This document shows, piece by piece, positions 16,133 to 25,153 of a DNA stretch of 64,000 bases; within the stretch, counting starts at the first letter, position 1; each line of letters begins with the position of its first letter. This DNA is from Pyrinomonadaceae bacterium. GTDB lineage: Bacteria > Acidobacteriota > Blastocatellia > Pyrinomonadales > Pyrinomonadaceae. A program made the position numbers and the translations under genes. The notes beneath the pieces are model-generated. The model worked only from the letters and a program-made list of their open reading frames with translations. It did no database searches and was not told the DNA's origin. The stretch is from contig JAGOBH010000001.1 of the NCBI GenBank assembly GCA_017983495.1, positions 806,001-870,000 of the forward strand. The letters are read 5' to 3'.

Positions 16133-19100
16133 CTAGAGGCGTGTCGGCTCAAAGCCTACACGCTTTAGCAGATCGTCAAAACGCGGGTCGCCGTGCAGAG
16201 GTTTCAGGCGGCGACCCACCTTTATCAGCGTTAGCCAGTTCGAGCGTTCCTGAAAGGCACGTTCGAGCCAGTAAAACGACTTGTCTTTTTCATTCAGCCC
16301 CGCGTAAACAACCGCCGGCAGAAACGGCGAAACCTGTTTTTCACGGACCTTTTCCTCGAGATCGACGGCGATTCGCGTGGCCTCAGCCTTGCGGCCGGCC
16401 GTGGCGTAGGCGTGGCCGAGGGCCATATCGGCAAGCGGGTCTTTTGAAAGCTCTTTCGCCTTTTGAAAAGCCACGATAGCTTCGTCGTACTTTCCCTGTT
16501 CCTGAAGTATCTCGCCGAGATTGAGGTACGCTCTGGCGAAATTGGGGTCGCGAGTGAGAACCTGCCTGATGAGCGTTGCCGCCTCGTCATATCGGCCGGC
16601 AATATAGTTTGCCCAGCCGATGTTGGTCATGATGTTTAGCGAAAGCGGGTCGAGCTGCTGTGCAATCCGAAATTCGTTCAGAGCCTCTTCGGTTCGGCCC
16701 ATCGCCACCAAAAAGTTGCCGTACGAATAGTGTGCTTCGGTATTGTTCGGAGCAAGCTCTATCGCACTCTTGTAGCCATCCTCCGCAGCTGGAAAGTCCC
16801 AGTTGAAAGTCGCCTTGATCGACGCCAGAGACACGTACGCCGAACTGAGCGACGGGTCGAGCGAGAGTGCCTTTTCAGCGGCCTCTCTCGACCGTGGATA
16901 AGCCTCCTGGGGCGGCATCGAACCGTACGCCGGCGCTGATCGGTAGGCGAGAGCCAGTCCCTGATAGGCAAGGGCGTAATATGGATCGATCTGCAAGGCC
17001 TTTTCGTAATTTTCTATACTCGCCTGCGTGCCGGCCGGCGTTCCCTTTTGCCGGTTAAATTCGCCTTTAAGGTAGAACTGAAACGCTTCGTTATTTTCTG
17101 TGTAGCTTTTTTGCTGAGCCGGTTTGGCTCCCGGGCTGAGGTTGAGAGCCTCGCTGACGCGTGCCACCATTAGGTCCTGCAGTGCGGAAACACGGTCAGC
17201 CGTCTCCGAAAAGTTCATAGAGAACTCACGCTTACCGTCCGTGACACGCAGCAGTTCCGTTTCGATGATGACATCGTCATTCTGCCGTTTCAGATTGCCG
17301 ACGAGGATCGAATCGACGCCGAGCTCACGGCCGATCTCGAGCGGATCCTTATGCTTCGACCTGTAGCTGAATGCCGCCGAGCGCGAAATGATACGGACCT
17401 CAGGCGATCTCCCCAGGCGGTTTATGAGGCTTTCGCTCATGCCGTCGCACAGGTAATCATTGGCCGGGTCACCGGTCGAGTTCTGAAACGGCAGCACCGC
17501 GATCGAGTGTCTTCCGGGCTGCGTCGTCGAGGGCACTACGTGATCGCTCGTAAACGAGAAGGTCAGCACGCCCGTCTGATAGGCAGTAAGCAGCCCTATA
17601 ATAACTACTATGAATGCCGACAATTTCAGATAGTGCCGCGATATGAAGGTTTTTCTAAAAGCAAGGGTCGGCAGTTCTGACAGATAGCTCGTCTTTGCGT
17701 CCGCGATATCGACTGACGTGTCCGGAAACGGGTCTGTAACATGGCCAACGTAGTCGTTACTTGCCGGCGGCGTTCGTGTGCTGTTATACAGTTCGGCGTA
17801 ACGCGGGTCTTTACGGATGGACTCGATCTTGGGTTCGGTGCCGAGCCACACGAGCCACGGGTCGCGCTCCTCGATGCTGATCTTTAGATACGCAAACGCC
17901 TCGTCGATCTCTCCCGCGGCGACGCAGGCGTAAAAGAGAAACATAGGCTTAACGTAACCGGTTTTCGCCTCCGCTTTCAGTTCGGCTGCGACCACGACGG
18001 CCTCCTCATGCCGTCCCGCGGATGCAAGGCAAAGGCCGAAATGGGATTTTGCCAGTGCCGAGTCTGGCATCAGCTCGAGAGCTCGACGCATCGAGGCCAG
18101 GCCCTCTTCCACACGGCCGAGTTGGCAGAGGACATAGCCGACCTGGAGATGTCCTTGAGGATAATTTTCATCAAGATCGACGATATCGATAGCCTTTTCC
18201 AGTGCACTCTTAAAGTCGCCAGCCTGATAGCACGTCCAGGCGACGAGCGTCTTGGTCCGCAGCGACATCGGGTCGAGCTCCTCAGCCCGCCGCATCTCGG
18301 CAATGCCCTCGGCTCGCCGCCCGCTGGGGACCAGGATCGATGAGTACCACTCATGGGCAAGCGGATAATTCGGGGCGAGGTCCAGCGCGTGCAAAATCAA
18401 CTTTTCGGCCTCTCCCCAGCGAAACTGATTCAGTGTGATCAGGGCAAGCGACGCATACGCCTCGCCAAGCTGGTTGTCGATCTCGAGAGCACGCTTGGCA
18501 GCCTTGCTCGCATGGTCGTACGAAACATCGTTCGGAACAAGGCCGTAAATGTTTGCCCAGATGTAAAAATCCGCAATGCCGACGTAGACTAGAGCGTAGT
18601 TTGGATCCAGATCTATCGCCCTCATGTACGATTCGATCGCCTTAGGGAGTGACTGAGGAGTGAACTGATTCCAGTAAAATCGGCCTTTGAGAAAGTACTC
18701 GTAAGCTTCCGGATTGTCAGTCCCGCGTTTCGAGAGCTTCTGCTTTTCCTCGCCTGTTAGATGAGGGATAAGGACGGCGGCGACCTGCTCGGAGATCGCG
18801 TCCTCGAGTGCGAGCACGTCAGTCAAATTTTCATCAAACTGCCCAGCCCAAATCGCCGTGCCCTGATGCACATCTAGCAGCTGCAGCGATATCCGCAGTC
18901 TTTCACCGAATCGCCGTATACGTCCATCGAGTACGAAATCAACGCCGAGTTCAAGGCCGGCCCGTAGCGGATTGATTTGTGGGCCTTCGTATCTTGTAAT
19001 TGATGAAGTCGGGCGGACGGTCAGCTTTCGCACACTGGTAAGTCGTGTGATGATCGCATCCGCGAGGCCGACGGTTAGGTACGCCTCGTCGGTATTATGC

Positions 19101-20398
19101 GTCCCGGCCGGGCTGAGTACGCTCAGCGGCAGCACGGCCACCAACTTCTGACCCGGAGTCGTCGACGTACGCGGCTCGCGACGTAGCGGCGGATAGCTGA
19201 ACTCGATGCTGACCGAACCGCCGCTCAAATGACGGTCGATGTCCTCACGCAATTTGCCGACCGACCGATACCTCTCGGTCGGGTCTTTGCGAAGAGCCTT
19301 GAGAATAATGTTGTCGAGATTGCCTCGCAGTTCGTCGCCGAGACTTGTCGGAGCCTCACGTCGGCGGGCAGCGATGTCGGCGATCGTTTCGGCGGCGGCG
19401 TTGACTTTTACGACTAAGAGATCGTGGCGTTCGCCGCTGACTGCGGAACTCGGCAGGGCAGGGTCGTCATCGCAGATAGCACGTGCAATATCGTGCGGCG
19501 AGCGGTTCGCGACCGCGTACGGCCTGTAACCAGTTAGCAGCTCGAAAAGTATCACGCCCAGACTGTAGATGTCTGTCGCGTACGTGACCTTTTCGCCTCG
19601 GACCTGTTCGGGGCTGGCGTAATCGACGGTCATCATCCTCAGAGCCGTTGCTGTTGGCTGCAACGTGTCGTGTGCAAGGTCCGGGTCGAGCAGCTTGGCG
19701 ATGCCGAAATCCAAAAGACGGGGCGAGCCGTCATCAGTGACGATGATATTTGAAGGCTTGAGGTCGCGGTGGATGACCCGCTTTTGATGGGCGTACTCGA
19801 CCGCCTCGCAAATGCGGCCGAAAAGCTCGAGCCTTTCGGTGATCGTAAGCCGGTTCTTATCGCAATAACGGTAAAGCGGCAGGCCATCGATGTAATCCAT
19901 TACAAAATACGGCCGTCCGTCGTCGGTGGTCCCGCCGTCGATCAGCCGCGTAATAAATGGGTGCTCGAGCGTTGCGAGTATCTGCCGCTCGTTGCGAAAA
20001 CGCTTGAGGATAAAGTCCGTGTCCATGCCACGTTTGACCAGCTTGATCGCGACCCGCATGCGGAACGCCCCATCCGCACGAACAGCCTCATAAACCGTGC
20101 CCATTCCGCCCCGACCGACCTCTCGCTCAATGCGGTAGCTACCGATCATCCGGCCGACGACAGGATCTTCGTCGTCCTGCATAAGTGAAGCAAGTACTCC
20201 GATACCGCTGTCTTCGATCAATGGCTGTTCAATGAAGTCGCTTGATTCATCGAATTGGGAGAGGAGTTTTTCAACTTCCAGAAGCAGGTCGTTGTCGTCC
20301 GAACATGATTCACGGACGTACCTTCGGCGTTCGGCGCGAGGAAGGTCGAGTGCCGTCTGAAAAATTTCTTCGATCTGGCTCCAACGCTCGGGGGTCAT
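16133..20398 (-). CDS. Ser/Thr protein kinase with two TolB-like plus TPR modules
   Basis: A 1421-residue protein. The N-terminus (MTPERWSQIEEIFQTALDL) is the usual lead of acidobacterial kinases. The kinase domain spans about 85-370: glycine loop VGRGGMGTVYEA, VAIKLVKRG, HRDLKPSN near 208, LLDFGIAKL near 229 and YASPEQVRGE. From about 415 there is a TolB-like/adenylate-cyclase-associated domain (VAVLPLSVLSPAG, later FVLDGRIRRFGERLRISLQL) and TPRs. A single membrane helix (SAFIVVIIGLLTAYQTGVL) is near 915-940. A second TolB-like domain (SIAVLPFQNSTGDPANDYL) and more TPRs follow. The topology puts kinase and the first sensor half inside and the second outside. The doubling suggests fusion of two paralogues. 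Downstream targets are unknown. Confidence 0.92.
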   Translation of the reverse strand: MTPERWSQIEEIFQTALDLPRAERRRYVRESCSDDNDLLLEVEKLLSQFDESSDFIEQPLIEDSGIGVLASLMQDDEDPVVGRMIGSYRIEREVGRGGMGTVYEAVRADGAFRMRVAIKLVKRGMDTDFILKRFRNERQILATLEHPFITRLIDGGTTDDGRPYFVMDYIDGLPLYRYCDKNRLTITERLELFGRICEAVEYAHQKRVIHRDLKPSNIIVTDDGSPRLLDFGIAKLLDPDLAHDTLQPTATALRMMTVDYASPEQVRGEKVTYATDIYSLGVILFELLTGYRPYAVANRSPHDIARAICDDDPALPSSAVSGERHDLLVVKVNAAAETIADIAARRREAPTSLGDELRGNLDNIILKALRKDPTERYRSVGKLREDIDRHLSGGSVSIEFSYPPLRREPRTSTTPGQKLVAVLPLSVLSPAGTHNTDEAYLTVGLADAIITRLTSVRKLTVRPTSSITRYEGPQINPLRAGLELGVDFVLDGRIRRFGERLRISLQLLDVHQGTAIWAGQFDENLTDVLALEDAISEQVAAVLIPHLTGEEKQKLSKRGTDNPEAYEYFLKGRFYWNQFTPQSLPKAIESYMRAIDLDPNYALVYVGIADFYIWANIYGLVPNDVSYDHASKAAKRALEIDNQLGEAYASLALITLNQFRWGEAEKLILHALDLAPNYPLAHEWYSSILVPSGRRAEGIAEMRRAEELDPMSLRTKTLVAWTCYQAGDFKSALEKAIDIVDLDENYPQGHLQVGYVLCQLGRVEEGLASMRRALELMPDSALAKSHFGLCLASAGRHEEAVVVAAELKAEAKTGYVKPMFLFYACVAAGEIDEAFAYLKISIEERDPWLVWLGTEPKIESIRKDPRYAELYNSTRTPPASNDYVGHVTDPFPDTSVDIADAKTSYLSELPTLAFRKTFISRHYLKLSAFIVVIIGLLTAYQTGVLTFSFTSDHVVPSTTQPGRHSIAVLPFQNSTGDPANDYLCDGMSESLINRLGRSPEVRIISRSAAFSYRSKHKDPLEIGRELGVDSILVGNLKRQNDDVIIETELLRVTDGKREFSMNFSETADRVSALQDLMVARVSEALNLSPGAKPAQQKSYTENNEAFQFYLKGEFNRQKGTPAGTQASIENYEKALQIDPYYALAYQGLALAYRSAPAYGSMPPQEAYPRSREAAEKALSLDPSLSSAYVSLASIKATFNWDFPAAEDGYKSAIELAPNNTEAHYSYGNFLVAMGRTEEALNEFRIAQQLDPLSLNIMTNIGWANYIAGRYDEAATLIRQVLTRDPNFARAYLNLGEILQEQGKYDEAIVAFQKAKELSKDPLADMALGHAYATAGRKAEATRIAVDLEEKVREKQVSPFLPAVVYAGLNEKDKSFYWLERAFQERSNWLTLIKVGRRLKPLHGDPRFDDLLKRVGFEPTRL

Positions 20399-20472
20399 CT
20401 TGAAATGAACTTCGCTTCTAGGATAACCGAATTCTAACGACTATTTCTAACAAAAAGTTCAAGATCCCATTG

Positions 20473-20498
20473 AAAAAGGGCATCGACGTCGATGCCCT
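20473..20498 (-). terminator. Terminator of the tRNA-Ala transcript
   Basis: A perfect 22-base palindrome (AGGGCATCGA-CG-TCGATGCCCT, 20477-20498) followed on the - strand by TTTTC. It lies 18 bases past the tRNA 3' end. Confidence 0.85.
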
Positions 20499-20515
20499 AA
20501 AGATAAGCGGTAAAC

Positions 20516-20591
20516 TGGTGGAGACGAGGGGGATCGAACCCCTGACCTCTGCAATGCCATTGCAGCGCTCTCCCAGCTGAGCTACGTCCCC
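20516..20591 (-). tRNA. tRNA-Ala (anticodon GGC)
   Basis: A 76-base cloverleaf on the - strand. Acceptor GGGGACG pairs with CGTCTCC (one G-U); D arm GCTC/GAGC; anticodon stem CTGCA/TGCAG with loop ATGGCAT, anticodon GGC; T arm AGGGG-TTCGATC-CCCCT. The discriminator is A and CCA is encoded. Confidence 0.96.
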
Positions 20592-20686
20592 GCTTTTCGA
20601 CGAAATTTGGACCATAAGTTGCCAAATTTCGAATAAAGCAATCTTTGAATCTACCGAATATGACGCCGAGCGTCAAGTTTTCACTA

Positions 20687-21469
20687 CTATTTACCCTTAA
20701 AAACCGGTTTTCGCTTTTCGAGAAAGGCAGTGACTCCTTCCTGTTTGTCTTCCGTAGAGAAACAGATCGCGAATAGATCGACCTCACGGCGAAGCCCTTC
20801 ATCTAAATTGGATCGAGACGCGAACTTTACCGCTTCCTTCGAAAGCTGAAGAGCAATCGGGGCTTTCTCGGCTATCTTCGCCGCAAACTCCATAGTTTTG
20901 AGATGGAGTTCCTCGGATGAAAAAATATGGTTTACGATTCCCAATTTGTGAGCGGTCGCGGCGTCGATCATGTCGCCGGAAAGGACCATTTCCATAGCGC
21001 GGCCTTCACCGATCAGGCGGGCTAACCGCTGGGTGCCGCCTCCGCCACACATTATGCCAAGATTGATCTCAGGTTGTGAAAATCGAGCGTTTTCCGAGCA
21101 GATACGGATGTCGCACGCTAACGCAAGTTCATTTCCGCCACCGAGACAAAAGCCATTGATCATTGCAATAACCGGTTTGGGAAAATTATCGATAGTGTTG
21201 AAAAGCGTCCGTTCGTGAAACAGGTCACGCTGCGTAACCGGGGTCTGTCCTTCAAATTCGCTAATATCAGCACCAGCGACAAATGACTTCGGACCTGAGC
21301 CGGTGATGACAAGAACCCGGACCGAGTCGTCCTTGCGAAGATCATCAAGAGCGGCAACGCCCTCGGCATGCACATGACGGTTAAGTGCGTTCAGTTTGTC
21401 GGGACGGTTAATGGTGAGCACGGCTATCGCGCCGTTCTTTTCGACGGTAATGGTTTCGTAGTTAGACAT
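20687..21469 (-). CDS. Enoyl-CoA hydratase/isomerase (crotonase family)
   Basis: A 260-residue cytoplasmic crotonase-fold enzyme, predicted to hydrate enoyl-CoA in fatty-acid or amino-acid breakdown. Visible are the CoA-binding FVAGADISEF, the oxyanion-hole segment GFCLGGGNELALACDIR, and the EINLGIMCGGGGTQRLARLIG stretch with the usual Glu region just before it replaced in part by Gly (GIMCGGGG rather than the common G-x-x-P-G-x-G-G-T). That Pro-to-Cys change is unusual and may affect loop shape. ATG 21469 starts MSNYETITVEKNG. The PilZ gene lies 32 bp upstream on the same strand. Confidence 0.9.
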   Translation of the reverse strand: MSNYETITVEKNGAIAVLTINRPDKLNALNRHVHAEGVAALDDLRKDDSVRVLVITGSGPKSFVAGADISEFEGQTPVTQRDLFHERTLFNTIDNFPKPVIAMINGFCLGGGNELALACDIRICSENARFSQPEINLGIMCGGGGTQRLARLIGEGRAMEMVLSGDMIDAATAHKLGIVNHIFSSEELHLKTMEFAAKIAEKAPIALQLSKEAVKFASRSNLDEGLRREVDLFAICFSTEDKQEGVTAFLEKRKPVFKGK

Positions 21470-21501
21470 ATAAAATGGGTTTAATGGAAATAAAATAGGG
21501 G

Positions 21502-21867
21502 CTATTCGTCCATGCCCTCTATGACATTGTCGTCGGCGATCCATGCAACAAAAAGCCGAAGCCAGCTTTCCTTTGACTCGACAATTGCGACCCCAACTCT
21601 GGTTGTTCCGTAGCTTGCCGGCAGTACGCGAGCCGCATGAGCCTTTACCTCGACCGGAACGCCATCAGGTCTGTGTGAACGAATATAAAGGCTGTCACCT
21701 TGGCTGATTTTCTGATTAAGTTGAAACAATGCCCCGAGCGTGGATATATCGTCGGTCTCGGTCGGCTCACTCCACGTTGCGCCATCATCTGCCCGGCCGG
21801 AAACCACAATTGGCAGACGCAGAGCCATCCGAAGGGCGAATCGTTTTTCCTCATGTTGGGGCTGCAT
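21502..21867 (-). CDS. PilZ-domain protein
   Basis: A 121-residue protein with the two marks of a c-di-GMP-binding PilZ domain: an Arg-rich start (KRFALRMALRLP, giving the R-x3-R pattern) and a DISTLGALF segment matching [DN]-x-S-x-x-G. It is a stand-alone receptor, likely cytoplasmic, that could alter motility or envelope functions by binding a partner. A diguanylate cyclase is encoded about 40 kb away. It is upstream of, and possibly cotranscribed with, the enoyl-CoA hydratase, which has no obvious link. Confidence 0.75.
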   Translation of the reverse strand: MQPQHEEKRFALRMALRLPIVVSGRADDGATWSEPTETDDISTLGALFQLNQKISQGDSLYIRSHRPDGVPVEVKAHAARVLPASYGTTRVGVAIVESKESWLRLFVAWIADDNVIEGMDE

Positions 21868-22047
21868 AGAGGTATGAAAACTAGTTCTATTTAAATGATC
21901 TTAAAGCCAAAATTGAAAATAGTTTAACATGAAATCTAGTTTCGTATAACCAAAACCTAAAATGAGCGGTCGATGAGACGGTTTACCGGTCACAAAAGGC
22001 GGCTACCCCCTAAAACACGCGGACGTCATTTTGGACTAATACTCCAT

Positions 22048-22066
22048 ACGATAGTTATACTATCGT
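22048..22066. promoter_or_regulatory. Inverted repeat upstream of trxB
   Basis: ACGATAGT-TAT-ACTATCGT, two perfect 8-base arms around 3 bases, 48 bp before the trxB start. A TATACT inside it could be a -10 with TTGGAC at 22031-22036 as -35 (spacer 19, long). It looks like an operator for a redox or other regulator, or alternatively a small RNA hairpin. Confidence 0.45.
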
Positions 22067-22114
22067 TTAGTGACCAACTGATTGAAAATGTCGATTTCAC
22101 GGCAACAAGAATAT

Positions 22115-23095
22115 ATGACAGAGATGCATCTCAAACACAAGGTAGTAATTCTCGGATCCGGGCCCGCAGGCCTGACTGCGGCAATTTACGCGTCGCGGGC
22201 CCAACTTGATCCCCTTGTGATCGATGGGCCGCAGCCTGGCGGTCAACTTACTATCACAACCGACGTAGAAAATTATCCAGGATTCTCCAAGGGCATCATG
22301 GGGCCGATCTTGATGGATGAGTTCCGGGAACAGGCTCTTCGGTTTGGCACCAAGATCGTCAATCTGTGGATAGATTCTGTCGACGTTTCGGTGCGGCCAT
22401 TTAAGCTTTATGCAAAAGAAAGTCCTGACAGTGAAGATGTCAGTGCGGTGATCGAGGCCGATACGCTAATCGTTTCAACCGGAGCTTCGGCAAAGTGGCT
22501 CGGTATACCCGGAGAAGCCCCCGTGCCCGAGGGTTTGGGCGGAAACGGCGTTTCGGCATGCGCGACTTGCGACGGATTCTTTTTCCGCGGCCGCCCGATC
22601 GTGGTGGTTGGCGGTGGAGATACGGCGATGGAAGAGGCTCTGTTTCTTACAAAATTCGCATCGAGTGTGACGCTTGTTCACCGGCGGGGTGAATTCAGGG
22701 CGTCACAGATCATGCAAAACCGTGTGCTAAGTCACGAAAAGATCGAGATTCTATGGAACACTGAGGTCAGGGAAATACTTGGAACCAAAGAAAAAGGTGT
22801 CGAGGCTGTCAGGACATTTAACAATCTGACCAATGAGGAGAGCACGCTCCCAACCGAAGGTGTCTTCATCGCTATCGGTCACCAGCCAAATACTAGTTTG
22901 TTCAAGGGAATTCTCGACATGGATGAGACAGGTTATCTGGTAACCGAAGGGAAGACTATGAAAACCAACGTCCCGGGCGTGTTCGCTTGCGGCGACGCCC
23001 AGGACGCATATTATCGACAGGCGATCACCGCTGCGGGCACCGGATGCATGGCGGCTATCGACGCCGAGCGCTTTTTAGCAGAGCACGGCGAGTAG
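22115..23095 (+). CDS. trxB: Thioredoxin reductase
   Basis: A 326-residue NADPH- and FAD-dependent reductase of thioredoxin, keeping cytosolic thiols reduced and supplying electrons to ribonucleotide reductase. The FAD-binding start VVILGSGPAGLTAAIYASR, redox-active CATCDGFFFRG, NADPH-binding VVVGGGDTAMEEALFL and the C-terminal FACGDAQDAYYRQAITAAGTG are all present (read in parts). ATG 22115 is chosen; 22124 is also possible. An 8-base-arm palindrome lies 48 bp upstream. The gene is alone; the next gene faces it. Confidence 0.96.
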   Translation: MTEMHLKHKVVILGSGPAGLTAAIYASRAQLDPLVIDGPQPGGQLTITTDVENYPGFSKGIMGPILMDEFREQALRFGTKIVNLWIDSVDVSVRPFKLYAKESPDSEDVSAVIEADTLIVSTGASAKWLGIPGEAPVPEGLGGNGVSACATCDGFFFRGRPIVVVGGGDTAMEEALFLTKFASSVTLVHRRGEFRASQIMQNRVLSHEKIEILWNTEVREILGTKEKGVEAVRTFNNLTNEESTLPTEGVFIAIGHQPNTSLFKGILDMDETGYLVTEGKTMKTNVPGVFACGDAQDAYYRQAITAAGTGCMAAIDAERFLAEHGE

Positions 23096-23119
23096 GCGGT
23101 CAATTGATCGATCGGGTCT

Positions 23120-23722
23120 TTAATTCGGGTCTTTGATTATGACTGTACCCTTCAGAACGTCGGCGTTCTGAAGGGTCTTTTCAACCTTTGCGGGACTAAA
23201 GCCCATCGATTCGGCACGTCGTAATATGTTCTGGTATTGGGCGTCATTCATCGACGGCTTTCGCGAAAGTATCCAGAAATACTGGCGTTTTGGTTCGCCG
23301 ATGGCAACATACCCATATTCCGGATCCAGGTCAATGATCCAATAATTGGCCCAAACAAACGGGAGGAACGAAAGTGCAGACGGGGCAAATCGCACCTTTA
23401 GTTTTGAATTTGTCTTCTTGTCCGCAACCTTTGCTTCACCGATCGCAGTCTCCGTCTTTCCGTCCTTCAGCAGACATTCGTTGCGTACCTCGATTTTGCC
23501 ATTCGGCTTAACGGTATATGTCGCGACGGTGTTGGCAACGCACTGCTTCTGGAAACGATTAGGGTATTTGCCGATTTCGTACCATTTGCCGGCATAACGT
23601 GTTAGATCAACACTCGGCACCGACTGAAGTGCGGCGTTCGCGTTCTTTTGACCAAACAAAGTTTCACCCGAGGCGAGGACAAACACAGTGATTGCGATAA
23701 TTGATAAATAATAGTTTTTCAT
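23120..23722 (-). CDS. blc: Lipocalin of the Blc/apolipoprotein-D family
   Basis: A 200-residue exported lipocalin with a signal peptide (IAITVFVLASGETLFG) and no lipobox Cys at the cut site, so it is probably soluble in the periplasm, unlike the lipid-anchored E. coli Blc. The lipocalin marks are YAGKWYEIGKYPNRFQ (G-x-W), the conserved YWIIDLDPEYGYVAIGEP and YFWILSRKP. The family binds fatty acids or lysophospholipids. It ends 25 bp from trxB in convergent orientation and starts 106 bp from the divergent FmdB gene. Confidence 0.88.
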   Translation of the reverse strand: MKNYYLSIIAITVFVLASGETLFGQKNANAALQSVPSVDLTRYAGKWYEIGKYPNRFQKQCVANTVATYTVKPNGKIEVRNECLLKDGKTETAIGEAKVADKKTNSKLKVRFAPSALSFLPFVWANYWIIDLDPEYGYVAIGEPKRQYFWILSRKPSMNDAQYQNILRRAESMGFSPAKVEKTLQNADVLKGTVIIKDPN

Positions 23723-23828
23723 ATTTGAAGGGTAATAAAGCTTCTTCTATCTATTCGATGCCCTTTTGAGTTTAGATTTTGGTCTATAATAATATTTTAC
23801 TTCACATTAGTTTTTGTGAGCAGTAATT

Positions 23829-24164
23829 ATGCCAATATACGAATACAAATGTCAGCAGTGCGGCGCGCACATTGAAAAGCGCCAAAGCGTTTCTGATGAA
23901 CCGCTGACGACGTGTGAAAAGTGTCATGGACGCCTGGAGAAACAGTGGTCCCTTTCAGGTTTTCAGTTCAAGGGTGCCGGCTGGTACGTTACCGATTACG
24001 CCGGTAAAAAAGGCGTCGTCGGCGATTCGGGTGCAAAAAGTTCGTCGACCGAATCAACCTCTTCGACAGATTCGGCATCCAAGTCGACAACCGAGAGCAG
24101 TTCGAGCGCAACCGACAGTGGTTCGAGCACTAAGGAAGCGACTACAAAGTCAGGTACTGAATGA
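23829..24164 (+). CDS. FmdB-type zinc ribbon protein with Ser/Thr-rich tail
   Basis: A 111-residue protein. The first 60 residues are the FmdB/CxxC regulatory ribbon (MPIYEYKCQQCG, then TCEKCHGRLEKQW), with two CxxC pairs for one zinc. The last 40 residues are almost only Ser, Thr, Ala, Asp and Lys, a low-complexity tail that could be a phosphorylation target. The family has no settled biochemical role. Its stop overlaps the next start (ATGA), so translation of the VWA gene is probably coupled. Confidence 0.85.
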   Translation: MPIYEYKCQQCGAHIEKRQSVSDEPLTTCEKCHGRLEKQWSLSGFQFKGAGWYVTDYAGKKGVVGDSGAKSSSTESTSSTDSASKSTTESSSSATDSGSSTKEATTKSGTE

Positions 24165-25066
24165 GGGCAATACCCGCAAAGATCATCGCGACGGCTATCA
24201 CGACGCTTGTTTTGACAGCTTTTGTTACCGCGCAATCCCGTCACAGTGCCAAGGGCGGCGATCTTGAGGGAACGATCCTTTCGGTTACCGCGACCCGCAG
24301 TGACGGCAAATCGGATCCGATAAAGGTCGAGAGCCTGTTTCTTTACGAAAACGGCATTGAACAAAAGATAAAGAACTTCAGTTACGACCCTTCGCCTGCC
24401 AAGATCGTCCTGCTCGTAGACAATTCGCAGACGCTGCCGACCTCGATCGAGACGATGAAAAAGGCGGCAATGGAATTTGCCTACGAGATATTCGAGGGTG
24501 ACCAGCTCTTTACGATCGCCTACGACGAAAAGGCCGAGATCATTCAGGAGTGGACGGACGACGCCAAGAAGATGGAGGTGTCATATGCGACATTTCGCAA
24601 AAAGGGCAATCCGTACCTGTTTGACGCATTGACCGCAACGGTAAACGAGATATTGTTGCCGCTAATGCCTGGAACCCGAAAGACCGCCATCGTTCTGATC
24701 GGGGACGGTCTTGACCGTGGCAGCAAAACACAATTTGATAAGATCCTCGGGGAGCTCCAATATCAAAACATCACGGTGTACGCTCTGCAGATCCCAGACC
24801 GCACCGGCGGAGCTTATCGGCGTGACCAACCAAAGGCAAGCGGTGTGATCCAGCAACTGACCGAGGCGACCGGCGGCCGAGTGTTCCCGTTTGATGAAGC
24901 CCAAACAGCAGCAAAGGCTATCTGTGACGAGCTTCGCCGAAATCGATATCTGCTTTCATACATTCCGGCAAACACGTCCACTTACGATGCCCGCAAACTA
25001 CTGATCCTGGGTGATGAAGGTGTCTCATTACGGACAAAAACCGCCCAACCTCCAAACATCAAGTAA
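24161..25066 (+). CDS. VWFA-related acidobacterial protein
   Basis: A 301-residue exported protein (signal core IIATAITTLVLTAFVTA). The VWA domain starts around residue 80 with the metal-site-like IVLLVDNSQTLP (D-x-S-x-T) and contains KTAIVLIGDGLDRGS, the second metal-site Asp region. The family is known mostly from Acidobacteriota (TIGR03436-type) and is abundant there, which supports the organism call. Such proteins are thought to mediate adhesion or protein-protein contacts outside the cell. Start codon overlaps the FmdB stop. Confidence 0.88.
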   Translation: MRAIPAKIIATAITTLVLTAFVTAQSRHSAKGGDLEGTILSVTATRSDGKSDPIKVESLFLYENGIEQKIKNFSYDPSPAKIVLLVDNSQTLPTSIETMKKAAMEFAYEIFEGDQLFTIAYDEKAEIIQEWTDDAKKMEVSYATFRKKGNPYLFDALTATVNEILLPLMPGTRKTAIVLIGDGLDRGSKTQFDKILGELQYQNITVYALQIPDRTGGAYRRDQPKASGVIQQLTEATGGRVFPFDEAQTAAKAICDELRRNRYLLSYIPANTSTYDARKLLILGDEGVSLRTKTAQPPNIK

Positions 25067-25153
25067 CCTCAAAAAATTTACGCGAAAATTTTGGCTTGTG
25101 ATAAACTCACAGTATTTCAATGATCTTGGCTGAAGCCTTAGGTACATAGATCT

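Noticed and set aside
25097..25111. TGTGA-TAAAC-TCACA upstream of the OmpA/PEGA gene, like a CRP site.
   Set aside because: The spacer is five bases, not six, so it does not fit the CRP dyad; kept only as a note.
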